Assembly: GCA_036244855.1 (NCBI GenBank)
Contig: BQKZ01007427.1
Coordinates: 1-13,327 of the forward strand
Origin: Temnopleurus reevesii
Taxonomy: Eukaryota; Echinodermata; Echinoidea; Temnopleuroida; Temnopleuridae
DNA: 13,327 nucleotides
Direction: 5' to 3'
A model generated the notes under the pieces. That model worked only from the letters and a program-made list of their open reading frames with translations, searched no databases and had not been told where the DNA came from. The translations under genes and the position numbers were made by a program. Positions 1 to 7,763 of the stretch are shown piece after piece (position 1 is the first letter of the stretch; each line of letters begins with the position of its first letter).

Positions 1-70
1 ATAATAATAATAATAATAACAATTATAATAATAATGATAATAATAATAATAGTAATTATAACAATAATGA
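1..70. repeat. AAT-rich trinucleotide microsatellite
   Basis: Interrupted (ATA)n with ACA, ATG and AGT variants. It starts at or before the window edge, in what is taken to be an intron of the transporter gene. Confidence 0.9.
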
Positions 71-572
71 TATTTAGTTCTTATATAGCGTATAACACAA
101 GGCTATCTTTACCAATATCCTTGTTGAAATGTTTTCATGCGGATATTAAAAATCATTCATGCGCAATCACATTGTAGACTACTTCAATGATTTTGCTGAA
201 TTCACAGAGTAAAGAACCGATTGGTTATATGATAATCTGATTTTTAATTGGTTGATTTATTGTTCAATTATTTCGATTTCCTTAGAGATTGATGATGTAC
301 CGCTTTGGGTGCTTCCTGCGTGACGGAAATATGATTTGATGGATATTTGTTCTTGGAAAACTTCACACAGTCATTATATAATCGTAAATTATTCATATAT
401 ATCCATGCATAAATAATTTACATCCTTGTGTCCTTGAACGAAACACGTGGCAAAATGCCGAGAGAAACAATATCATGAATTAATGGCAAACAAAGACTTT
501 TGTTAAATGGGATATCTCGTTCATCTCGATTGGCAAAAAAAAAAACCACCCCAACATTTTATACCCTGGCTA

Positions 573-702
573 AGGCCCAGGTCACATAGAGGCCCGGAAT
601 CAACACTATTCAACACGACTTAATTCACAGCTAACTGCCTCCGAACAAAGAGTCATGGTGTTGAATCGTGTTGCTCCCGGAGCCCTATATATGACCGGGG
701 CT
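573..702 (+). mobile_element. ~130-bp palindromic MITE, copy 1
   Basis: It begins AGGCCCAGGTCACATAGAGG and ends with the near-complement CCCTATATATGACCGGGGCT. The arms are ~50 bp, leaving a short centre containing AATTCACAGCTAACTGCCTC. The flanks are CTAA and TTAA, compatible with a TA or TTAA target duplication. It has no coding capacity and must rely on a transposase elsewhere. Confidence 0.85.
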
Positions 703-792
703 TAAAAGCAGTCCGTGTTCATCCAAGCAAACAAAACAAATCGTATAAATATGAACTGAATTCTTGGTATATTTTACAAAAGCGAAAATAGA

Positions 793-1314
793 AAAGCTGG
801 GTAATTCCATAAATGGAGGGGGGGGGGGCAGTTTCATGACAAATGTGGTGTCCCAGTTATGTTGGTAACCAACATCTTATATTAGCCCTTTGGGTTTGAT
901 GAAGATGTAAATACTGTGAGCATCTAATCAGGGATGAAATAAAGGATTTACAATCAGATTGAAATCTCATTTTACTATTTGTATTTTCACCAAGCTCTCT
1001 GAGTCTTGAAAAAGATGTGGGTTACCGATGTATAATAGGCGGGTTTACTAATAGATGCAAATTTTATGCATACCTCTAACACAAAGGTTGTTCTTGACAA
1101 CCCGAAAGCTTGTCCGAGGCTTGCCCGACATAGCAATAAGTAATGTTTGCAAACTGGATTCCAAGTATTGTAGCCTTATTGTTATCAACCGGTGTATGGA
1201 ATACCGCGTAACTACGTTAAACGCACATAAATTTGAATTTATAAGTAAACCCGCCTATTGGGACACCAAAAATGGCACAAATTGTACCCCTCATTTATGG
1301 AATTGCCCAACTTT
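793..1314. mobile_element. Foldback element (outer arms 793-855 and 1261-1314; inner arms 1034-1075 and 1215-1259)
   Basis: AAGCTGGGTAATTCCATAAA on the left pairs with the complement of TTTATGGAATTGCCCAACTT on the right, and TGGTGTCCCA with TGGGACACCA. AATAGGCGGGTTTACT at 1034-1049 is the exact reverse complement of 1244-1259, with weaker pairing continuing to about 1075. On the right the two arm segments are contiguous; on the left they are split by ~175 bp. The open frame at 1055-1327 lies within this element and is not a gene. Confidence 0.75.
857..1032. mobile_element. Nested TIR element inserted in the left arm of the foldback element
   Basis: This block interrupts the left arm of the 793-1314 element. 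Its ends are related inverted repeats: TTATGTTGGTAACCAACATCTT at the left, and GATGTGGGTTACCGATGTATAA at the right, whose complement is similar. The bases TTA and TAA at its borders are compatible with a TA-type target duplication. The interior has no open frame of note. Confidence 0.6.
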
Positions 1315-1373
1315 GTACTCTGTATGAATGTTTCAAAATAATATTTCCCTTTGTCCATTTCTGCTTTGTATAG

Positions 1374-1517
1374 CTCCTATTGTAGCCGGTCTCAACCACC
1401 GAATAACACGACCTCGTCTCTTCCTAGTGGGTGCAGTAACCATAGCAACCGTTCCAACTATTCTGACATTTATTGCCACAAGCAACGTCCATCTATCTAT
1501 CATATTGGCAGTCTCAG
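1374..1517 (+). CDS. SLC16-like carrier, internal exon (helices 2/3 to 4)
   Basis: The exon is bounded by a pyrimidine-rich acceptor ending TTTGTATAG at 1373 and a strong donor CAG|GTGAGT at 1518. It starts with the last two bases of a codon, reads PIVAGLNHR, then a helix LFLVGAVTIATVPTILTFIA, a short SNVH turn and the start of the next helix LSIILAVSG. The final G joins GA of the next exon to make the glycine of SGVGYSTALLF. The reading frame is open further upstream to 1328, but that ATG lies inside the pyrimidine tract of the intron and is not a likely start. Confidence 0.8.
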
Positions 1518-2256
1518 GTGAGTGGATTCAGATAATAATAATAATGATAAAAAGAATAAAACAAAAGAACTCCGCAAGAAGAATTAAGAATCTCCAAAAG
1601 ATAAGACTCTGTAAAATCACATCAGGGGATCTGATCGCATCAAAGGGACATAGGGATGGGGGTTTTGAATTTATCTAAGAACTCACATGCAGCCAAAGAG
1701 AGATGATACATAACTTGCATCTCCGGTTAAGCCCTGGTCACACAGGACCCCGGAAGCAACACGATTCACCCCGACTCTTTGTTAATTCACAGTTAACTGC
1801 CTCAGAACTACGAGTCGGGATGAATCGTGTTGCTTCCGGGGCCCTATGTGACCGGGGCATTAAGTTTTACGGTTAATTTTCAGGCTTCAGAAGAGGTGCT
1901 CATTCGAATGCAGAGTTGCTATTAAATTTGTTGCAAATGCACAGATGCATGGAATTATGACAATACAAGCAAGCGGGAGCATGGTTTACCATGACGCCCA
2001 CATAATGGTTTACATCGAGCATATCTTACCGTGGTTACACGCCAACAGTCTAATTAATTGCGGTTAAATCAAATAGGTTAATACAAACAAACAAACACGA
2101 ACAATCGATTGGGAGTGATCTCACTATTCCCATCCAGTCTATAACAAATTTGCATCATTAACCGAATTATTTTAGTATTAATAGTAGCCGTAGTAGTAGT
2201 AGTAGTAGTAGTAGAAGTAGTAGTAGAAGTAGTAGTAATGATAATATGATAATAAC

Positions 2257-2314
<58 letters not shown>

Positions 2315-4841
2315 GCAACAATAATAATAATGATAATAATACCTAATTATAATAATTCATAACATTTATTAGGCGCTTAATACGGATGTTTCTAAGCACA
2401 CGGTTTTATCTTTCATTTCAGGAGTCGGCTACAGCACTGCCTTGTTATTCAGCCTGACTGCATTGGCTAACATGACAGCGGACAACTTTAACCTCCTTTA
2501 CAGCCTTTCCAGTTGTGGAGTAGCCATAGGAATGGTTCTGTTCCCTTTCCTGGCAGAAATGTTGCTGACTGTGTACGATTGGCGAGGCGTTTTGCTCATC
2601 TTCAGCGGTGCCATGTTGAATATAATACCCTGTGCCATCATCATTAATATACCACAAAATAGACCAATAAAGGAAAAAGATGATGCAGTGCTCAACGGTT
2701 CAACGGTGCATGATGGTGCTCCGAATTCGTCACATCTTGAGATGAGGGAATGTCTTCCAGAAGATGTTCTTCATCATCCCAATACAGCGGATGATAATGA
2801 CCTCGATGACACGTCTCAAGACAGCGCAATTGATCCGTTCTTGGCTACATCAAGAGGGGACAGTTTAACAAGAGTAGCCTCTGGGAAGCAATCATCAGCT
2901 GATGGCGCACTGAATCGTAAGAAACGTTTCGATCATCGAAGCATCTCAAGACAGCTGCTACTGTGGTTTCGCAGTACTGAACTGTACTCCGACCCTGCTG
3001 CGATCTGTATATTCGCATCCGATGTGGTTCTGTATTTCGTCTACAACGGTTGGCATGCGTTTCTTATACCCCATGCCATCCAGAGAGGACTCTCCCAACG
3101 TGATATCATCATTATTACTTTCATCGCAGCCGCTGGAAATCTTTCAAGCCGTTTTGGCGTCGCTTTCTTAACCCATAGGCTGGTTGATCCAATAACTCTG
3201 CATTTGATTCTCTCCATCTTCAATGTTATATCACTGGCGTGCGATGCATTTATTCCAAACTTTTACGTCATGTTGGTGACGTCATTCTGTAGCTCTGTTG
3301 CTATAGCGGGCAGGGCTGTGCTCGGGCCGTTAGTGATTAGGTGTCGGTTCTCCTCGAAGAATATTGGACTGGCATTTAGCTTTAACTACCTCACAATGGC
3401 TTGTGGAATGCTCTTTGGAGGATATGTCACAGGCAGGGCTGCCAAGTCTCCTGGATTCCGCAGGAGACTCCTGGAAATGGGCCACAATAAATGCATGTTT
3501 TTGAGCAATCTCCTGGATTATGGAAACATTGATGCCATTAGGTTGTGTGCATTTTATAGACATCTACTGGATTTCTTCCACAATCTCCCTGATTGTTGCT
3601 GTTAAATGTTGGTAGCTCTGCACAGGTAATGCTCCGGTCACATAGAGCCCCGGAAACAATAGGATTGAACACGACTCTTTCTTCGCAGGCAGTAAATGTG
3701 AACTAAACAAAGAGTCGTGTTGAATCGTGTTGCTTCCGGGGCCCTATGTGACCGGGGCATATGGAAGTGTAATAACATTTAGCAATAAAATGTTATACTG
3801 AATCAAAGCAGAAACGTAAGTGCCATAAATGAAATGCACATCATGGGTAACCCAGGGATGTTAAAAATGAATGAATAAAAAGACAACAATGAATGAATAA
3901 AAAGAAGAAATCAGTGGAAGAAGAAAAAAAAAAACAGTTCTAAAATTCACAATGTAGAAACTTTACTTCAAAGAGGTGTGGGCGTGTTTCATAAACATTT
4001 GAGAAGGAGTGCTTGTTGCTGGTATAGGGAATTGTTTATGGCTTGCATAATCTCCTATTTATGAAAATTTTATGGACCCTTTTCCAGCCATTATCAGGAT
4101 TTGGAGTTCAATGATATTTTATTTGTGTATTTTACCGATATCCAATAAGTCAGCCTTTTGAAGCCAGAGTTCACCCCCTGTAACCTCATTTCAGTTGTCT
4201 GGCGTACAATAACCAGCGATAACTTTCTGACTTCATGTGTTACCTTTCTGGATCTCCCTCCTTTGTTACATTCTTGTATCCTTCATTCTAAACATTTTGT
4301 TACTTGATAAATTCTTTTTATTATCTTTATGCAATAGATGACTCTAGGTCACTTTCAATGAATATTTATGTTTCAAGAGAAGAGTGTCATTGGTCCTTTA
4401 GTGTTTTTTTAATATGTATTACCATATTGTTGTTACCCGAGACTTCACTCATATCTTTCCTGTGTATTATATGTAAATGAAGAAAGTGCTATGTGCAAAA
4501 AAAAAATGAGGAAGAACCAAATTTATTGTATTATTCATTGATGGTCAAGATTTAAACCCATTTTTCCGACTTAAAGGGATATCTTAAAGTGTTTGGAACA
4601 AACATAATTATGTGTTGTACATGATTAACTGTGTGAGGAGGAGGAGCAGATTTACCAATAAGACCTTTTAATTTCTCTTTTATTTCAATTTTCTCCATCT
4701 AATGCAGGACTAATGGATGATGTGTTTTCATCTTACGATGCATCATTTAAACTCCTTGCTGGAATCGACGTGATCACTTTCATCTTCATGCTCATGCCAA
4801 GACTGGTGAAGAAACCTGATCTGTCTGAGAGTACAGCATGA
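1374..4841 (+). CDS. Monocarboxylate-transporter-like (SLC16-type) MFS carrier, 3' part of gene, join(1374..1517,2422..3432,4708..4841)
   Basis: Partial gene for a multi-pass plasma-membrane carrier. The three exons join in phase (0-based: 2 bases completing a codon, then phase 1 at both introns) to give about 428 codons ending in TGA. Hydrophobic segments fit helices 3-12 of a 12-helix MFS protein, with a ~115-residue polar, acidic loop between helices 6 and 7, as is typical of SLC16. Family-like stretches are GPIVAGL-type end of helix 2, ANMTADNF, the DWRGVLLIFSG segment and SSRFGV in helix 8. The PDGGWGW-type motif of helix 1 is not in the window, so the first exons lie upstream. Family membership is from known SLC16 architecture; the substrate (monocarboxylate or other) cannot be told. 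It converges on the dynein gene at 7642. Confidence 0.8.
1731..1859 (+). mobile_element. ~130-bp palindromic MITE, copy 2
   Basis: Same family and orientation as the copy at 573: left arm GCCCTGGTCACACAGGACCC, right arm ending CCCTATGTGACCGGGGCA, centre AATTCACAGTTAACTGCCTC. It is flanked on both sides by TTAA (1727-1730 and 1860-1863). It lies in the intron between the first two visible transporter exons. Confidence 0.88.
2184..2346. repeat. Compound AGT then AAT trinucleotide microsatellite
   Basis: About 50 bp of (AGT)n with AGA interruptions runs into ~100 bp of (AAT)n. It ends ~75 bp before the acceptor of the large transporter exon, so length variation here would alter branch-point distance only slightly. 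Confidence 0.95.
2422..3432 (+). CDS. SLC16-like carrier, long central exon (helices 4 to 11 and the 6/7 loop)
   Basis: The acceptor TTTCATTTCAG ends at 2421. The exon encodes the rest of helix 4, helix 5 (SSCGVAIGMVLFPFLAEMLL), WRGVLLIFSGAMLNIIPCA as helix 6, a polar loop (about 2646-2990, rich in Asp, Ser and Asn), then helices 7 to 11 ending in the GMLFGGYVTG segment. The 3' border is inferred from protein continuity: ACA G joined to GA CTA of the exon at 4708 gives YVTGLMDDVF, with the Asp and SYDASF spacing expected before helix 12. That border needs a GC donor (CAG|GCAGGG at 3433) because no GT fits. If the intron is not removed, the frame stays open for 57 more codons to a TAA at 3603-3605, with no family-like sequence. 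Confidence 0.75.
3433..4707 (+). other. Transporter intron (1,275 bp) with an atypical GC 5' end
   Basis: It starts GCAGGG and ends in a long pyrimidine tract with CTAATGCAG. MITE copy 3 lies in it. A short direct duplication of AATGAATGAATAAAAAGA occurs at 3868-3910. The rest, 3910-4700, is AT-rich with no coding signal seen. Confidence 0.55.
3629..3760 (-). mobile_element. ~130-bp palindromic MITE, copy 3, opposite orientation
   Basis: The arms run from ATGCTCCGGTCACATAGAGC to GGGCCCTATGTGACCGGGGC. The centre (GCAGGCAGTAAATGTGAACT) matches the reverse complement of the centres of the other two copies, so it is inverted. Its arms pair almost perfectly over ~50 bp. It starts 24 bp after the TAA that closes the exon 2 read-through frame. 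Confidence 0.88.
4708..4841 (+). CDS. SLC16-like carrier, terminal coding exon (helix 12 and C-terminus)
   Basis: A long pyrimidine tract leads to the acceptor CTAATGCAG ending at 4707. In phase 1 it reads LMDDVFSSYDASFKLLAGID, then a hydrophobic stretch VITFIFMLM and a short basic/acidic tail PRLVKKPDLSESTA before TGA at 4839-4841. The order (Asp, SYDASF, last helix, short charged tail) is that of the end of SLC16 carriers. No canonical AATAAA was found in the following 350 bp, so the mRNA end is not placed. Confidence 0.75.
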
Positions 4842-5180
4842 CACTTTGCTATATGGGTGGATCTTCATGAGGTCAACGTGGCCCTAGCCGCTTGTACTTC
4901 CTCTGATCAAAGAAATTTAAAAAAAAATAAGCCAAGCTCCTTCATTTATTTACCTCGCAAAAAGGCAAAATGTATTTATTCTTTCTAGACATCTAGTCAT
5001 TTAAAACAATTTGTTCAAGCTGAGATTACACCTGCTGATGGAAGGAACTTAAATGTCCACTATAATGACAATGTATGTTGACTTGTGGTGATCTATGCTA
5101 CCCTTACCATCACCTTTGTGAGTGAGAGAACTCCCAAATGTTTCCCATATATTTTATAATAATTTTTCTTTATATTTTAG

Positions 5181-5231
5181 TGAGGCAATTTGGGAACGCC
5201 CTTAAAAATTCTCTTCATATGCAGAGTACTA
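5181..5231. mobile_element. Terminal fragment of a second copy of the 411-bp foldback family
   Basis: GCCCTTAAAAATTCTCTTCA leading to ATGCAGAGTACT at 5199-5230 matches the right end of the neighbouring element (5609-5641). It abuts that element's left end, which creates an exact palindrome with 17-bp arms and a 2-base centre (5214-5230 and 5233-5249). The rest of this copy is missing. Confidence 0.7.
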
Positions 5232-5642
5232 CAGTACTCTGCATATGAACAAAATTTTTAGGGGCATTTGTGGAAATCCCTTGAAGGGGAACTCATTTGA
5301 TTTACAAAAGATATTAGGACATACTTCCACCTGACCTGAATATGCCTTGAATCATTCCACCATTGAGCCTGTTGTTTCTATTGATAGAATTGTGGAAACA
5401 TTCACTTGATACTTCATTGAGCAGTAATTGCATTCCATCGTCATTATTCATCAATTTAATCTCTCTTAATAATGGCCAGTTGTAAACATTTCCCAATTAA
5501 CATAAGACACAATGAGGAATGATTCAAAGTATGTTCATGTTAGATGTAGTTAAATCTTAATATCTTTTGTAAATCAAATAAGTTCCCCTCCAAGGGATTT
5601 CCACAAATGCCCCTAAAAATTCTCTTGATATGCAGAGTACTG
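5232..5642. mobile_element. 411-bp foldback MITE with TA duplications and CAGT/ACTG ends
   Basis: TA (5230-5231) precedes CAGTACTCTGCATATGAAC, and CTTGATATGCAGAGTACTG precedes TA (5643-5644). The arms pair for at least 85 bp (5252-5316 with 5558-5621) and more weakly nearly to the centre, for example CTTGAATCATTCC with GGAATGATTCAAAG. A TA target and CAGT ends are the pattern of Tc1/mariner-type non-autonomous elements. It lies between the two convergent genes. Confidence 0.85.
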
Positions 5643-7389
5643 TATATGACCTCATGGAGGCGAACAGAAAGTGGGGACCTTTTTTTTGGGGGGGGGGGAT
5701 CGTCAGCGAAGCTGTGGCCAAGTTTTCGCCACCGACTCCTCTATTTAGATTTAGATTAAAAGAATTTCCTTCCAAGTTATAAGCAAGTTAATGATGCCCC
5801 AAACATAGACTCACAAACCATATACGCAAACGCCACAAAATTGAGCATGAAATAGAAAGGTCATGTTAGTTTCAAAGACTTTATTTGTTTATTCCTTTCA
5901 TATACAAATTTTCCAAACTATGTTTGTTTATTTTATGGAAAAGGCACATGCATCATTCCATTAAAATTTCAAGGCTACAAATGAGCATATTTTATGGACG
6001 GAAAAATTTCTGACATATTGCAATATTTGGATATCGACACATTCAAGAATATTATACATATTTTTGAGGGAAAAAAAGTAGCATTTTATATCTTTTGTTA
6101 CATTTAAATACAAATTGCATAATCTACAAATAAAAGGCATCTTTTCTATCTTCTCACATATACATGTACATAAATATCAATATTATTTACATCTAAATTT
6201 CATTTCATTGGTGAGAATAATTTGAAAACAGTGAGCAGCGAACGCACGTTTTGTGTAATGGACAAAATCTGAGCATCACTTCTTTTTACAACTTTTGCAT
6301 TTTTTCATCATGTTTCGCAACTGAACTGCAAAACGAATCAAACTTAACTTGAAAAATTAGCAAAACATTATATCCAAAAGGATCCTGAAGGTACAGGTAT
6401 ACCAGTTTCAAATTGAAAATATTATTTTTTTGAAAGAAATTATATTTTGTCAACAGGAGCAAGAGACAATCCATTTGTAAATGTTAATCATGAGGTTATA
6501 ATTCACTGGAAGGAATACAAGAGAAGTGAAGGTACTGATATAATAAATATATTTATGATAAACTCTTTGGTCAAATTAATCTAGGCATACTTACAATACT
6601 AGCTGTTCAAGGTGAGAGAGTGATAGAAGTTAAAATCATATGAATACAATTTATTCCATTGGTTACGGGAGCTCAACAAAACCCACAACATGAGAAAGAG
6701 TGTTGGATGTTCATGGTATATAAATATGGCTGCTAAATCCACAATAAATGATGAAAATTAAAAATAAAATTGAATCAATTTCTTCATTGGTTTGTAACAA
6801 ACATAGCACAGTTCAGCGGTATATGTTTGCATTTCCTTAACTATTTCAATGATGAATAAGAGCTCTTATTCAAAACTTCAGTAAACCTTACATCCAAGGC
6901 ATGATGGTCTAAATTGAAAAAGCTTTCCCAAGAGAGAGGGAGAGATTTGAAATACTTTTTTTCCACACATGTGCATCAATAAAAATCGATAATTCACATG
7001 TCACTCCATCAAAAATATGTCATCAGGATCAAGTTGTAACCTCTGACAGAGTATGTAGTTCTTCAAACAATACACCAGAACACCCAGCTCCTTAGTCCAT
7101 TCTCAAGGCAAGACATGGATTCAACTAGGACTAAGACGTGGTCCTTGTGCTGCTACAAAGTCATTTTGCTATGCTAAATTCCTTTCTTCAGAATTTCCTC
7201 TAAAACAAGTGACGTTCAGGAGATTCTCAAAATATATGAATAGCCATCATTATTAATATCATTATTATAGAGTACAAAGTATATTGTCATTAAAAAAAAC
7301 ATCTTGGAATTCTTGGTTTATGCATAAAAAAAATATTAACAGCCAACATTTTGTGGACCTTGGTCCACGGTTAGTCCAGATATGGCCAT

Positions 7390-7459
7390 TTTAATATGTA
7401 CATTAACTTTGCCCAATTTTCATTAAATTTTGGCCGTCAATATTTTGGATATGTTTAAT
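7390..7459 (-). terminator. Weak candidate polyadenylation signals for the dynein gene
   Basis: ATTAAA occurs on the - strand at 7459-7454 and 7395-7390, about 185 and 250 bases after the stop at 7642. No AATAAA was seen nearer. In AT-rich sequence such hexamers arise by chance, so this is only a suggestion for the transcript end. Confidence 0.25.
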
Positions 7460-7500
7460 CATAATATGGTATCTCAAATTATGAAGAGGAAAAAATATTA

Positions 7501-7619
7501 TGACATCATCACTTTGCTACTCTCCAGTAATCCAGTGCATCGATCAGAGACACTCCCCATTTAATCCAGTGATTTCTTTTTTTGGTTGTTACCTCTGGAT
7601 TCCTCTAGACTAACTCAAG
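7501..7619 (-). pseudogene. Decayed tandem copy of the dynein terminal exon, just past the stop
   Basis: A ~118-bp unit here matches 7620-7737 at a nearly constant offset (AGTAATCCAG at 7526 and 7644; TTAATCCAGTG at 7561 and 7679). On the - strand it reads EVTTKKRNHWIKWGVSLIDALDY against [24 protein letters not shown] of the real exon. The TAA is replaced by TGG and the frame runs five more codons to TGA. A TAG lies five codons upstream in that frame, so it is most simply a piece of 3' UTR or flank. Confidence 0.8.
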
Positions 7620-7641
7620 TGACAATCATGGTTATACTGGA

Positions 7642-7763
7642 TTAGTAATCCAGAGCACAGATCAAAGCCACACCCCTCTTAATCCAGTGGTTCTGTTTCT
7701 TGTCAGTTGGTACCTCCACGGCGATGACATAGTTGGTTGAATGGCCAGTGGTGGAAAGGGTAC
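7642..7763 (-). CDS. DNAH1: Dynein heavy chain terminal coding exon F (TLSTTGHST ... [15 protein letters not shown])
   Basis: The acceptor TTCTTGTACAG precedes GT ACC CTT at 7763. Two bases complete Gly, then 39 codons and TAA at 7642-7644. The end reads [18 protein letters not shown], a short charged spacer, then [15 protein letters not shown], the expected C-terminus of the heavy chain with no extension. A decayed copy of this exon's coding end lies immediately 3' (7501-7619). Confidence 0.93.

Larger units (their letters stand above)
71..1373 (+). other. Presumed intron or 5' flank of the transporter gene
   Basis: No exon was found here: there is no PDGGWG-like motif for helix 1 in any forward frame. 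Apart from the MITE at 573-702 and the nested foldback at 793-1314, the stretch is AT-rich, with an A run at 535-545 and a G run at about 818-828. Confidence 0.6.
1518..2421 (+). other. Transporter intron (904 bp)
   Basis: It begins GTGAGT and ends TTTCATTTCAG. It contains a short ATA tract near 1530-1550, MITE copy 2 and the AGT/AAT microsatellite. The stretch 1864-2180 shows nothing recognisable. Confidence 0.75.
4842..7500. other. Convergent intergenic region
   Basis: It separates the stop of the transporter (4841, + strand) from the stop of the dynein (7642, - strand). The 411-bp foldback and the partial copy beside it occupy 5181-5642. A T8-G11 run lies at about 5680-5698. From 5700 to 7500 I see only AT-rich sequence; the short - strand frames at 5557-5775 and 6286-6474 have no family resemblance. 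Confidence 0.7.

Noticed and set aside
1055..1327. 90-codon + strand open frame
   Set aside because: It lies across the arms of a foldback element, has no family resemblance and no splice or start context.
2445..3563. Several - strand frames opposite the large transporter exon
   Set aside because: They are antisense shadows of the carrier coding sequence, which has clear helices and family-like motifs on the + strand.
5314..6474. Short - strand frames of 60-72 codons in the intergenic region
   Set aside because: One lies inside the 411-bp foldback and the others in AT-rich DNA; no motifs, no splice context and no similarity that I recognise.
7090..7135. CTTAGTCC ... GGACTAAG inverted repeat
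   Set aside because: Only 8 bp per arm in AT-rich intergenic DNA, with no flanking duplication or further pairing.
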